64,000 nt of DNA from NCBI GenBank assembly GCA_035260545.1, contig DATFUZ010000055.1, positions 35,998 through 99,997 on the forward strand. The letters run 5' to 3'. Below, one piece after another: positions 30,546 to 38,884 of the stretch; positions within the stretch are counted from its first letter, which is position 1; each line of letters opens with the position of its first letter. This stretch comes from DATDDB01 sp035260545. GTDB lineage: Bacteria; Pseudomonadota; Gammaproteobacteria; Burkholderiales; Gallionellaceae. The translations under genes and the position numbers were made by a program. The notes beneath the pieces were generated by a model. It was not told the origin of the DNA and made no database searches. It saw only the letters and a list, made by a program, of their open reading frames with translations.

Positions 30546-31283
30546 ATGCACCGCCGCCTGAAAGTCGCCACCTACAACATCCACAAGGGCCTCTCGCAGT
30601 TCAACCGCCGCGTGGTGCTGCACGAGCTGCGCGAGCGTCTGCGCGAGCTGGATGCCGATGTCGTCTTCCTGCAGGAGGTGCAGGGCGAGCGCGTGTTCTC
30701 GCGCCATGCCGCCGACCCGCGCCAGCCGCAGCATGACTTCCTCGCCCACGACACCTGGCCGCACCGCGCCTACGGCATGAACGCCGTCTACGACAACGGC
30801 CACCACGGCAACGCCATTGTTAGCCGCTTCCCCATCCTGCGCTGGGAAAACCAGGACGTCTCCACCAATCCGCTGGAAAGCCGCGGCGTGCTGCATGCCG
30901 AAGTGGACGTGCCGGGGCATGCCGGGCCGCTGCATGCCGTGTGCGTGCACTTCGACCTCACCAAACGCGGGCGCGGCATGCAGTTCAACGCCCTGGTCGA
31001 CCGCATCCGGCGCATGGTCCCGGCAGGCGCGCCGCTGGTGGTCGCCGGCGACTTCAACGACTGGAGCAACCACGCCTCGCGCCTGCTGGCGCAGGAACTG
31101 CAACTGGCCGAGGTGTTCGAGTCCAGGGGCGGCAAGCTGGCGCGCTCCTGGCCCGTCGCCATGCCGCTGCTGCGGCTGGACCGCATCTACGTGCGCGGCC
31201 TGCACATCGAGCACGGGGAAATGCACCCCTGGCGCAAGGCGTCCGACCACGCCGCGCTTTCCGCCACCCTGGTCCTGCCATGA
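30546..31283 (+). CDS. Endonuclease/exonuclease/phosphatase family protein (YbhP-like)
   Basis: A 245-residue Mg-dependent hydrolase of the EEP superfamily. Catalytic landmarks are YNIHKGLSQ (Asn), VVFLQEVQGE (Glu), HHGNAIVSRFP, VVAGDFNDWSNH (Asp, Asn) and SDHAALSATL (Asp-His at the C-terminus). The substrate could be a phosphodiester in nucleic acid or lipid. Its partner is the cardiolipin synthase gene immediately downstream, the same pairing as ybhP-clsB in enterobacteria, so a role linked to phospholipid metabolism is possible. There is no signal peptide. Confidence 0.88.
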   Translation: MHRRLKVATYNIHKGLSQFNRRVVLHELRERLRELDADVVFLQEVQGERVFSRHAADPRQPQHDFLAHDTWPHRAYGMNAVYDNGHHGNAIVSRFPILRWENQDVSTNPLESRGVLHAEVDVPGHAGPLHAVCVHFDLTKRGRGMQFNALVDRIRRMVPAGAPLVVAGDFNDWSNHASRLLAQELQLAEVFESRGGKLARSWPVAMPLLRLDRIYVRGLHIEHGEMHPWRKASDHAALSATLVLP

Positions 31284-31325
31284 ACACGGCGGCGTGAAGC
31301 CTGGGCCATGAGCGAAGGGGGCGCC

Positions 31326-32495
31326 ATGAGCAATGCGGTAGAAGTCGCCGGACACCGCCTGCGCCTGCTGCGTTGCGGCGAGGAATATTTCCCGCGCCTG
31401 ATCGCAGCCGTGGACGGCGCCGAAAAAGCCGTCTACCTCGAAACCTACATCTACGCCAGCGACCAGAGCGCCCGCACCGTCACCGATGCGCTGATCCGCG
31501 CCGCGCGCCGCGGCGTCGCCGTGCGCCTGCTGGTCGATGGCTTCGGCAGCCTCTCCCTGCCCCGCGACTGGGTGAAGGAAATGCGCGAGTCCGGCGTGCA
31601 GGTGCTGCGTTTCCGCCCGCAGCTCACCTGGTTCACCCTGCGCCGCCACCGCCTGCGCCGCCTGCACCGCAAGCTCGTCGTCGTCGACAGCCGCATCGCC
31701 TTCGTCGGCGGCATCAACATCATCGACGACACCTCCGACGATCCCTCCATGCCGCCGCGCCTGGACTACGCCGTGGAGATCGAAGGCGAAGTCGTCAGCC
31801 GCATCGAGGTCGCCATGCGCCGCCTGTGGCGCCTGGTGCGCTGGAGCCACCTGCGCATACGCGGCAACCGCAACGGCTTCAGCCTGCGCAGGCCGCGCAT
31901 GACCCAGCGCAAGGTGGAATTCGTCTACCGCGGCAGCCTGCACCACCGCCATGACATCGAGCGCGCCTACCTGCGCGCCATCGCCGCCGCCCGCCACGAG
32001 ATCCTCATCGCCAACGCCTACTTCCTGCCCGGCCACCGCTTCCGCCGCGCGCTCAGGCGCGCCGCCCGCCGCGGCGTGCGCGTCGTCCTCATGCTGCAAG
32101 GCCCCACCGACCACATCACCGCCCGCTGGGCCACCCTCGCGCTCTACGACGAACTGCTGGGCGCAGGCATCGAGATCTACGAATACGAAGCCAGCTTCAT
32201 GCACGCCAAGGTCGCCGTCATCGACGGCCGCTGGACCACCGTCGGCTCCTCCAACATCGACCCCTTCAGCCTCTGGCTGGCGCGTGAAGGCAACCTCGTC
32301 GTCCGCGACGAAGCCTTCGCCGCCGTCGTCCACGCAAGCCTCATGCGCGAGATCGAACACGGCTCCCGCCTCATCCGCCACTCCGCCTGGATCCACCGCC
32401 TCTTCATCGCCCGCATCATGCCCCGCATCAGCTACGCCATCGTCCGCGTCATCATCGCCCTGGTGGGGTATCACGACGAACGCGACACCCTCTAG
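31326..32495 (+). CDS. clsB: Cardiolipin synthase ClsB
   Basis: A 389-residue phospholipase-D-fold enzyme. The two HKD motifs are LHRKLVVVDSRIAFVGG (near residue 120) and MHAKVAVIDGRWTTVGSSN (near residue 300). Like ClsB it lacks the N-terminal membrane segments of ClsA and ends with a short hydrophobic helix (YAIVRVIIALVGY). It probably makes cardiolipin from phosphatidylglycerol (and ethanolamine lipid) at the inner face of the membrane. Start at ATG 31326 follows GAAGGGGGC; the alternative ATG 31308 lacks this. It overlaps in function with the YbhP-like gene next to it. Confidence 0.92.
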   Translation: MSNAVEVAGHRLRLLRCGEEYFPRLIAAVDGAEKAVYLETYIYASDQSARTVTDALIRAARRGVAVRLLVDGFGSLSLPRDWVKEMRESGVQVLRFRPQLTWFTLRRHRLRRLHRKLVVVDSRIAFVGGINIIDDTSDDPSMPPRLDYAVEIEGEVVSRIEVAMRRLWRLVRWSHLRIRGNRNGFSLRRPRMTQRKVEFVYRGSLHHRHDIERAYLRAIAAARHEILIANAYFLPGHRFRRALRRAARRGVRVVLMLQGPTDHITARWATLALYDELLGAGIEIYEYEASFMHAKVAVIDGRWTTVGSSNIDPFSLWLAREGNLVVRDEAFAAVVHASLMREIEHGSRLIRHSAWIHRLFIARIMPRISYAIVRVIIALVGYHDERDTL

Positions 32496-33061
32496 CCGCG
32501 CGTGAAAAGCCGCTGCGGCAGCGATCTGCCGCATCGTGATTTTCTCCCCACCTTCCGGCGGCGGCTTTCAGCACGCTTCCCCCGGCCCTGCGCCGCCCCC
32601 GCTACAGCGACCGGCCGAAGGGTAGGCCAGCGCGCCCGGGGTCAAGGGCACTCGTGCCCACCAGGCAGCGCGGCGCATGCGGACGCCAGCCCGCCACCCA
32701 TGCGTGCCTCATCGTCCGCCTCCGCCCTGCGCCTTCGTCTTCGAATACGTCTTCGAATACGTCTCCGTCTTCGCCTCCGCCTAAGTGCGCAGATGCCGGG
32801 CGTCTGCCGAACATCTGCCATGCATCCGCCTGGCAATCATCCCTTCGCCGGACAGCGGACGTGCGGAAACCTGCCGTGCGGGGAGCGAACCCGCGCAGCA
32901 TCCGGATCGGCGGAGGGGAAGCGGATGGTATGGATTTTTGGCGGATATAAGGGCATCGGGCATGTTCCCCATTACCAAAGGGCGGTGAAGGGGGTGGGCT
33001 TGATGTATTTCCTGCCCGGCCCGGCTGAACGCCGAGCTTGTCGCTCGCCCTGCCCAGGACC
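32496..33061. other. Intergenic region, 566 bases
   Basis: No gene with coding character. Contains a short tandem stretch of TCTTCGAATACG units (about 32740-32775) that gives spurious Ser/Arg-rich frames, then repeat A5. Confidence 0.5.
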
Positions 33062-33133
33062 GGGGTACAATTCGGCTGCTTTGCTACAGCGCGGCAATAT
33101 GCGGGATTGCGGAAGTGTCCAACAACGGACATG
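33062..33133 (+). repeat. Family A dispersed repeat, copy A5
   Basis: GGGGTACAATTCGGCTGCTT, GCTACAGCGCGGCAATATGC, GGGATTGCGGAAGTG, then TCCAACAACGGACAT. All blocks present but diverged. It precedes two orphan membrane genes. Confidence 0.8.
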
Positions 33134-33247
33134 GCGAAGCGGCGCTCAATTTCGAAAGAAATCGAGCCTGAGCTAATACTGGGCTGGCGAGGCACGGCCC
33201 GGCATTTTGGCAGGTATTCGGGGAGTCAATTTAAAAGGGACACTGCA

Positions 33248-34045
33248 ATGGCAAACGCTTCCACGTATGAGTTCAGGCTGCCCGGTACGGGGTTTTTTCG
33301 GCTGTCTACCACGGCTACGCTCGGGGTGGGGGCAGTTGTGTTATTCAGCATGATCTTCAAATTGACGTCTGATCAGTATCTGTCGGTCATTCCGATTGGG
33401 CTGATCGTGCTGCTGATGGTGTTGGGAATAGTCCTGGTAAGGCGTGAACTCGGTAAGCCTAGAGTATGCATGGATGCGACCGCCATCTGGGGCTACACTC
33501 TGGCGGGGAAGGAATTGCTGATTGCATGGGGCGAGCCCGTTACCGTGCAGCGGCCAGGCGAGGCCAATATCTATTTGCAGGCGGTGGGCGGCGGCCCATC
33601 CGAGTCTCTGGTAATTCCCGTGAAGATCGCGCTGACCCCGGAGTTTCTCGCGGCGGCGGAGAAATTGGCGCCAGGAGAGCACCCGCTGCGTAAATGGACG
33701 GTTGATGAAACTACAGGCAGGAACCCAGCGCCCTACAAACCTTCAAAGATACCCACCATCATCGGATTCGGAGGAGGGCTGGCGGCGCTATTCGGCCTCG
33801 CGAGGCTGACCGGCAAGTCGTTATACATTCCGCCCAGGGTGTTGCTGCTGCCATTCATCGTGGTTTTCGGCGTGGTCATGCTGGCCACACTGCTGAACAA
33901 GCAGATACAGGGGCCTCGCTGGAGCAATCAGCACTGGTTCGAAAAGATCACTGCCGCGGTAATGAAATTTACCTATGGCAGCTTTATGTCAGTAATTGCT
34001 TTTGATATGTTCATGGTGATTACCCATATTAAACAGCACGCGTAG
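33248..34045 (+). CDS. Membrane protein, unknown (orphan)
   Basis: A 265-residue protein with four to five membrane segments: two near the N-terminus (residues about 21-37 and 45-65), a soluble domain (about 70-165, GKPRVCMDATAIWGYTLAGK), then hydrophobic segments around 175-215 and 240-260. Resembles PH-like membrane-anchored hypothetical proteins in layout, but I do not assign a family. ATG 33248 follows AAAAGGGACACTGC. It sits 114 bases after repeat A5, and its stop codon is inside the palindrome at 34039. The next orphan gene follows on the same strand. Confidence 0.65.
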   Translation: MANASTYEFRLPGTGFFRLSTTATLGVGAVVLFSMIFKLTSDQYLSVIPIGLIVLLMVLGIVLVRRELGKPRVCMDATAIWGYTLAGKELLIAWGEPVTVQRPGEANIYLQAVGGGPSESLVIPVKIALTPEFLAAAEKLAPGEHPLRKWTVDETTGRNPAPYKPSKIPTIIGFGGGLAALFGLARLTGKSLYIPPRVLLLPFIVVFGVVMLATLLNKQIQGPRWSNQHWFEKITAAVMKFTYGSFMSVIAFDMFMVITHIKQHA

Positions 34046-34080
34046 ATACCGATTACGCTACGCTAATCGGTATCTACGCG
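34039..34080. repeat. Perfect 42-base palindromic repeat
   Basis: CGCGTAGATACCGATTA and its exact inverse TAATCGGTATCTACGCG around an 8-base centre. Related to the element at 4904. It contains the stop codon of the preceding gene and may act as a transcription terminator or REP. Confidence 0.9.
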
Positions 34081-34114
34081 GGCTAAAAAAATGTGCATGT
34101 GGGGGGGATGACGG

Positions 34115-34684
34115 ATGTGGCTCATCAAGAGACTCATCGTAAGGGTAGGGCTGTACCTACTTCAGGTAGCACTGTTCTGTCTCTTTGTGCCATTACTCCT
34201 CAGTTTGATTCAACTATGGGGGCCGTACGAAGATGCTCAAAGCATGGACACAAATCGGAATGGGAAACCTATCAAGGTCATCAAGTTGGGTGAGGGCAGC
34301 AGGCTATTCGTTGGTTGGTGTTGCCAAAAATCCGCTAATGGTGTCGTTAATCAGGATCGCTATGTCCGCGCGCTCGAAATGGGCCGTGGGATTGTTGAAG
34401 CCGGTAGCTCGCATTCAACATACTCATTCGACCTGAATAGTATTACTGGTGTTAGAGTCACGTTGAAAAGCGGCGGGGACGTCTTTGTATACGATATTCA
34501 AGGTGCGCAGATCCACCCAATCAAGCGGAAGGTGCTAAATGGATGGAAGATCATTTCTTCGCTGGTAGGGGCGCTATTAATTACGGTGTTGGCCACTCGA
34601 TTGGCACGGCAAGCAAGTGTAGCCTGGAGGAGGCGCAACGCGAATTCTGTGGTAAATGGACCATCGCCTGAAAAGCCCGCGTAG
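34115..34684 (+). CDS. Membrane protein, unknown (orphan)
   Basis: A 189-residue protein with an N-terminal membrane segment (VGLYLLQVALFCLFVPLLLS) and a second near residue 148 (IISSLVGALLITVLATR). The ~110-residue region between them has several beta strands (SRLFVGWCCQKSANG, GVRVTLKSGGDVFVYDIQG) and is probably periplasmic. GGGGGGGATG-type sequence precedes the ATG at 34115. No family recognised. AT-rich, and follows another orphan membrane gene and a palindrome. Confidence 0.6.
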   Translation: MWLIKRLIVRVGLYLLQVALFCLFVPLLLSLIQLWGPYEDAQSMDTNRNGKPIKVIKLGEGSRLFVGWCCQKSANGVVNQDRYVRALEMGRGIVEAGSSHSTYSFDLNSITGVRVTLKSGGDVFVYDIQGAQIHPIKRKVLNGWKIISSLVGALLITVLATRLARQASVAWRRRNANSVVNGPSPEKPA

Positions 34685-34735
34685 GGCGGGTTAGCCCGCA
34701 AGGGCCCAATAACCAACGGGCATTGCGCTGAACGT
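34684..34735 (+). repeat. Family C-related repeat
   Basis: GGGTTAGCCCGCAAGGGCCC then AATAACCAACGGGCATTGCG. The second half matches CAATAACCAGCGGGCACTGC at 14275. Similar TGAGCCCGCA(A)GGGG strings follow the orphan genes at 15021 and 46394. Confidence 0.55.
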
Positions 34736-34800
34736 TTCCAAGCCTTCCCGCATTGCTCGTGCCATGTTTCTTGAACGAGGACGCTGGGTGATCGAGAAAG

Positions 34801-35871
34801 ATGAACAGCCTGGACCCTGAATTGATTGAACTGGGATGGAGCGAGTGGTTTGCTCAGCGGGCAAGCTGCGCGCCATCGCAGACGGTTGCCCGGGTTGCGG
34901 CGGTAGATCGCGATCAACTGCTGCTGGCGGGACACGGCGGCGCCTTTCGGGCAAAGCTGGCGGGCCGCTATCTGCATCAGCATCACTTGAAGCAGGAACT
35001 GCCGTGCGTGGGCGACTGGGTTTGCGTCGAGAAGCATCCCGGGGACGACTTCGGCGTGATCCATGGACTGTTGGGGCGCAGGACCTCGTTGCGGCGGAAA
35101 TCGGCCGGCATTGCCGCGGAGCAGCAGATGATCGCGGCGAACGTGGACTACGTGCTGATCGTTCAATCGTGCCACTTCGATTTCAATCCCAAGCGGCTGG
35201 AGCGCTACCTCGTCATGGTCATGGAAGGCGGCGCAGAGCCCTATATCCTCCTGACCAAGACGGATCTCGTCGATGCCGCTGTGCTGGCCGCGCAGATGGC
35301 GGAGATCCGCTCCCTCGGCATCACGGCGCGGATCGTCCCCCTGAGCAACCTGACAGGGGAGGGGCTGGAAGAGGTCAAGCGTCTGCTGCAGCCCGGAAAG
35401 ACCTACTGCTTCGTCGGCTCATCGGGCGTGGGCAAGAGCACGCTCATCAATCAATTGATCGGCCGGGAGAGCCTGGAAACCGGAATCGTCAGCGGCACCG
35501 GAGAAGGACGCCACACCACCGTTCGGCGCGAACTGATACGCCTCGACGGCGGCGCGCTGGTCATCGACAACCCCGGCATGCGCGAATTCGGCATCCTCGG
35601 CGCGGAAAGCGGCATCGCCCAGAGCTACGCCGACATCAACGCCCTGGCCGGACGATGCCGCTATCCGGACTGCACCCACACCACGGAACCCGGCTGTGCC
35701 GTCCTTGCCGCCGTGCGCGCGGGCGAAATCAGCCAGGAAGCCCTCGACAGCTTCCTCAAGCTCAAGGCGGAATCCGCGTTCAACGACATGTCCTATGCCG
35801 AAAAGCGAAAGAAAGATAAAGACTTTGGCCGGTTCATCAAATCGGCGAAGAAGGACCTGCGGAAGAAGTGA
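34801..35871 (+). CDS. rsgA: Ribosome small-subunit GTPase RsgA
   Basis: A 356-residue circularly permuted GTPase acting on 30S maturation. OB-fold at the N-terminus (GDWVCVEKHPGDDFGVIHG), then permuted G motifs: G4 ILLTKTDLVD, G1 VGSSGVGKSTLINQL, G3 VIDNPGMREFG. The C-terminal zinc site CRYPDCTHTTEPGC is complete (Cys-Cys-His-Cys). The longer N-terminus (LIELGWSEWFAQRASC) marks the RsgA2 subtype found beside the canonical enzyme in many bacteria, so a second rsgA may exist elsewhere in the genome. GAGAAAG precedes ATG 34801. Repeat A6 begins 97 bases after its stop. Confidence 0.92.
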   Translation: MNSLDPELIELGWSEWFAQRASCAPSQTVARVAAVDRDQLLLAGHGGAFRAKLAGRYLHQHHLKQELPCVGDWVCVEKHPGDDFGVIHGLLGRRTSLRRKSAGIAAEQQMIAANVDYVLIVQSCHFDFNPKRLERYLVMVMEGGAEPYILLTKTDLVDAAVLAAQMAEIRSLGITARIVPLSNLTGEGLEEVKRLLQPGKTYCFVGSSGVGKSTLINQLIGRESLETGIVSGTGEGRHTTVRRELIRLDGGALVIDNPGMREFGILGAESGIAQSYADINALAGRCRYPDCTHTTEPGCAVLAAVRAGEISQEALDSFLKLKAESAFNDMSYAEKRKKDKDFGRFIKSAKKDLRKK

Positions 35872-35968
35872 CGTCTTCACCGTCCGCGCAGAATGGCATC
35901 TCTGCTTTTCTGCGACGCTAACGTCTGCGATTGGCGCCTGCGATTGGCACAACGCCGTCGCTCCGCGA

Positions 35969-36043
35969 TTGAAGTACAATCGGTCTGCTGTTCGCAGCAA
36001 TGCGGAAATGTGCGGGACGGGTACTTGGTCCCATTTGCAGACC
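35969..36043 (+). repeat. Family A dispersed repeat, copy A6
   Basis: TTGAAGTACAATCGGTCTGC, TGCGGAAATGTGCGGGACGG, GTACTTGGTCCCATTTGCAG, ACC. All blocks are present. The next gene starts 16 bases after it, with GGGGAG as ribosome binding site. Confidence 0.9.
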
Positions 36044-36058
36044 TAGTTCGGGGAGTTC

Positions 36059-37093
36059 ATGAAGATCAATCGAGTTCATCTTGACGAAGCGGCTCAGCGC
36101 GGCATCATTACGGCTGGTCAGGCTGGTGCTCTTTGGGCGTTCCTGTCTGAGCGCACTGCAGATTCACCGTCTTTCCGCTTCACACACATCCTCTACTATC
36201 TTGGCGGCCTGATCGCCATCGGCGCAATGACGCTCTTCATGAATTTAGGCTGGGAGCGATTTGGCGGGTGGGGGTTGTTCTTCATAGCGCTCGTTTACGC
36301 CGTGGCAGGGCTCTGGCTTACGGAGTATTTTCTCAACCGTTTGCGATTGGCCATCCCTGCCGGTATCGCTGCCTCATTCGTCGTCGCACTCACGCCACTC
36401 GCCATCTACGGCTTCCAGGCAGCCCTGGGTTGGTGGGCAGAAGGAATGGTATATCGTGACTACCACACCTACATTGATTGGCGCTGGATACTCATGGAGT
36501 TGGGCACTCTTGCGACAGGTGCAGTTCTGCTGTGGCGTTACCGCCTGCCGTTTTCGGTTATGCCGGTCGCCGTCACGCTATGGTACTTAAGCATGGATCT
36601 GACGCCCTTCCTGTTTGGAGAGGACGACATCAATTGGGATCTGCGAAAGTTTGTTTCGTTGTGGTTTGGCCTGTTGATCGTGTTGCTGGCGTTTTGGATA
36701 GATGTTCGTACACGGCAGGATAAGGATTATCCCTTTTGGCTCTACCTGTTCGGAGTTCTGGCGTTTTGGGGCGGCCTGTCGGCGATGAATTCGGACAGCG
36801 AGTTGAACAAATTCATCTATCTCTGCATCAACCTCCTGATGATCATTGTCGGCGCGATCCTTTCGCGCCGGGTATTTGCTGTCTTCGGCGGTCTTGGCTC
36901 GGCCGGCTATGTCGGACACCTGGCACACGAAGTCTTCAAAGATAGCATGTTGTTTCCGTTTATTCTTACCGCAATCGGCCTTTGCATCATTTATCTTGGA
37001 ATAGTTTGGCAGCGGCACGAGCAGGGTATCTCCTCTCACCTCAGAGCTTACCTGCCCACGCCGCTCCGAGAGCTGGTGGAGTGCAGGCATTGA
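36059..37093 (+). CDS. Multi-spanning membrane protein, DUF2157-like
   Basis: A 344-residue inner-membrane protein. The cytoplasmic N-terminus (HLDEAAQRGIITAGQAGALW) is the short helical head typical of DUF2157-like proteins, followed by eight to nine membrane segments (for example FTHILYYLGGLIAIGAMTLF and LTAIGLCIIYLGIVW). GGGGAGTTC precedes ATG 36059, right after repeat A6. Function unknown. It is flanked on the right by a REP-like palindrome and the IS110 remnant, so it sits in an accumulation zone of mobile DNA. Confidence 0.7.
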   Translation: MKINRVHLDEAAQRGIITAGQAGALWAFLSERTADSPSFRFTHILYYLGGLIAIGAMTLFMNLGWERFGGWGLFFIALVYAVAGLWLTEYFLNRLRLAIPAGIAASFVVALTPLAIYGFQAALGWWAEGMVYRDYHTYIDWRWILMELGTLATGAVLLWRYRLPFSVMPVAVTLWYLSMDLTPFLFGEDDINWDLRKFVSLWFGLLIVLLAFWIDVRTRQDKDYPFWLYLFGVLAFWGGLSAMNSDSELNKFIYLCINLLMIIVGAILSRRVFAVFGGLGSAGYVGHLAHEVFKDSMLFPFILTAIGLCIIYLGIVWQRHEQGISSHLRAYLPTPLRELVECRH

Positions 37094-37105
37094 TCTCCTC
37101 AGCAC

Positions 37106-37175
37106 GGTTGGGTTGAATGAAATGAAGCCCAACATGTCCCGCCAAATGTTGGGCTTCGCTGCGCTCAACCCAACC
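37106..37175. repeat. REP-like palindrome, GGTTGGGTTGA type
   Basis: GGTTGGGTTGAATGAAATGA and the inverse CTTCGCTGCGCTCAACCCAACC, with the inner arms AAGCCCAACAT/ATGTTGGGCTT. A 70-base hairpin, which could also stop transcription after the membrane gene. Confidence 0.85.
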
Positions 37176-37899
37176 TTGTATCTTTCCCTCCGTAGTGGTT
37201 AGCTATCACTACACGAAGCGGAGGCAGCTTGAGCCCATCCTTAAGGCCTAGACCTTGTCGCGTAGATCAAGCCCTCCGCTTCACCTCTCGCCAGCACGGA
37301 CACTGAACGGTAGCCAAGGGGCAAACCCTGTATGCACAAGGCAAGTGGGCGAAGTTGGCCAACATTGTAGCAGGAGGTCATCATGTTCTATCTCGGTATG
37401 GATGTCGCAAAGGCGAAGCTGGATTGCTGTCTTCTGCTCGATGAGACAGGAGCCAAGCGCAAGACCAAGGTGGTGCAGAACAGCAAGTCCGGTGTCGCCG
37501 ATCTGCTGGCCTGGGTCGGTAAGCAGCATGTTTCCGCTGGCGACTTGCACGTCATCATGGAGGGCACCGGCGTTTACCATGAGCAGGCGGCGCTCGCCCT
37601 GGCGGATGCCGGCGTGACGGTCTCCATTGTTAATCCCGCCCAGATCAAGGATTTCGGCAAGGGGCTGGCCGTGCGCACCAAGACGGACGGCGTGGACAGC
37701 TTTGTGCTGGCGCGCTACGGTGCATTGCTCAAGCCTGCGGCATGGAAGCCGCCTGCTCCCGAAGTGCGCATGCTGCAGGCGCTGCTGGCGCGGCGCGATG
37801 CCATTGCCCAGGATCTGCGGCGCGAGCAAAACCGGCAGGAGAAGGCAGACGCCACCGACACTCCGGAGCTGATACGGCAATCGCTGGCGGACAGCGAGC
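37176..37899 (+). mobile_element. IS110-family element, truncated
   Basis: Left non-coding end (about 207 bases, the usual place of the IS110 bridge-RNA-type leader or terminus) plus the first part of a DEDD transposase gene. The right part is missing: sequence switches abruptly to a paired REP at 37900 and does not resume on the other side. It is therefore an immobile relic. Confidence 0.85.
37383..37899 (+). pseudogene. IS110 transposase, N-terminal fragment
   Basis: About 172 codons of a DEDD (RuvC-like) transposase. Three of the four catalytic acids are visible: Asp in YLGMDVAKAKLD, Glu in VIMEGTGVYHEQA, and Asp in TKTDGVDSFVLARYG. The later coding half, including the Ser-containing C-terminal transposase_20 domain, is gone. 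The start ATG 37383 follows AGGAGGTC. The break coincides with GTAGGATGGG, the outer end of a RAYT-type REP pair. Confidence 0.88.
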
Positions 37900-37978
37900 G
37901 TAGGATGGGTGGAGCGTAGCGATACCCATCATTCGCCTCGGTTTGCCGTTGGGTATCGCTACGCTCCACCCAACCTAC
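37900..37978. repeat. Paired REP interrupting the IS110 transposase
   Basis: GTAGGATGGGTGGAGCGTAG ... CTACGCTCCACCCAACCTAC, 79 bases, nearly the same as 19237-19315. No IS110 coding sequence continues beyond it. Confidence 0.88.
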
Positions 37979-38040
37979 ACAAGGTCCGCTTTTCGACATG
38001 CCTACCGGCAGCTCAGGGCACGACACTGCCGATCGCGGAC

Positions 38041-38113
38041 TGGAGTACAATCGGTCCGCTTAAGTTGCAACAACGGAAATATGCGGGATGAGTGCTTCGT
38101 CCCAATTGCAGCC
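38041..38113 (+). repeat. Family A dispersed repeat, copy A7
   Basis: TGGAGTACAATCGGTCCGCT, TGCAACAACGGAAATATGCG, GGATGAGTGCTTCG, TCCCAATTGCAGCCA. Full-length copy at the head of the dioxygenase/HEPN unit. Confidence 0.9.
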
Positions 38114-38197
38114 ACGTGCGGACGGCAGCTTTGAAGCGGCGAATATTCGAGGGTAGACTTCCGCTTCGTGTCGACAACGGTCACTCTGCAATACTAG

Positions 38198-38884
38198 TTG
38201 ATAGCAAGAAATGGGGGGAAGTTGCGAAATGAAATTAAAGCTAAGTTAGAGGGAGCGGGGTACGTCTTCTTGGATGCCTATGAGCCAATGAGCACTACCC
38301 AAGCAATCGCTGCCAACCTCGGGGGCGTCGTGCCAATCCGGAATATACCAACAGTGCAAACTCTAAAGCCGGCCATTGAGAAAGAATCTTCTCTAAACGT
38401 ATACAGTGGTAACTATGGGCTCAGGCAGTTTCCTCCACATACGGATTTGGCACACTGGTACGTTCCTCCTAAGTATTTAATGCTTAGGTGTGTTATCCCC
38501 GCGAGAGACGTATACACGACCCTTTTGCATACAGAAACAGCGATCAAAGGTTTAGCTGAGTCAACAATTCGTAATGCAATGTTCGTTCCAAGAAGAAAAT
38601 TATGCGGGCAGCTTCCGCTGCTTTGGTTTTGTCAACGAAACAAAAGCCACTCACTGTTTCGCTGGGATCAGCTGTTCTTGAATCCCTCAAATGATGAAGC
38701 TAAGGAAATATCGTCAACCATACAAAGATTGGACATGGCGTCGGAATTTGAAAAACTGTACCTTAGAAATGCAGCTGACACGTTAATTATAGACAACTGG
38801 CGTATGTTACATGGAAGAAGTGAGGTTGCTGTATCTGAAACACATAGAGTAATCGAAAGAGTTTACTTGGCGAGGCTGAATTAA
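38198..38884 (+). CDS. TauD-like Fe(II)/2-oxoglutarate dioxygenase
   Basis: A 228-residue protein of the TauD/TfdA double-stranded beta-helix dioxygenase type. The metal ligands are readable: PPHTDLAHW (HxD, near residue 87) and TLIIDNWRMLHGRSEV (distal His), with a basic RVIERVYL close to the end for 2-oxoglutarate. It is shorter than TauD and has a basic N-terminus. TTG 38198 opens the frame; a TTG at 38222, just after GGGGGGAAG, is an alternative. It overlaps the HEPN gene (TAATG) and is markedly AT-richer than the core genes. The substrate is unknown. The tight linkage suggests that it acts with or on the downstream protein or its RNA target. Confidence 0.75.
   Translation: MIARNGGKLRNEIKAKLEGAGYVFLDAYEPMSTTQAIAANLGGVVPIRNIPTVQTLKPAIEKESSLNVYSGNYGLRQFPPHTDLAHWYVPPKYLMLRCVIPARDVYTTLLHTETAIKGLAESTIRNAMFVPRRKLCGQLPLLWFCQRNKSHSLFRWDQLFLNPSNDEAKEISSTIQRLDMASEFEKLYLRNAADTLIIDNWRMLHGRSEVAVSETHRVIERVYLARLN

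Noticed and set aside
30135..32534. 799-codon open frame on the minus strand
   Set aside because: It lies antisense to GumN, EEP and clsB, each with conserved catalytic motifs. The frame exists because of high third-position GC.
32602..33195. 197-codon minus-strand frame in the gap after clsB
   Set aside because: It runs through a short tandem repeat and family A copy A5; composition is low-complexity Arg/Pro/Ser and there is no start signal.
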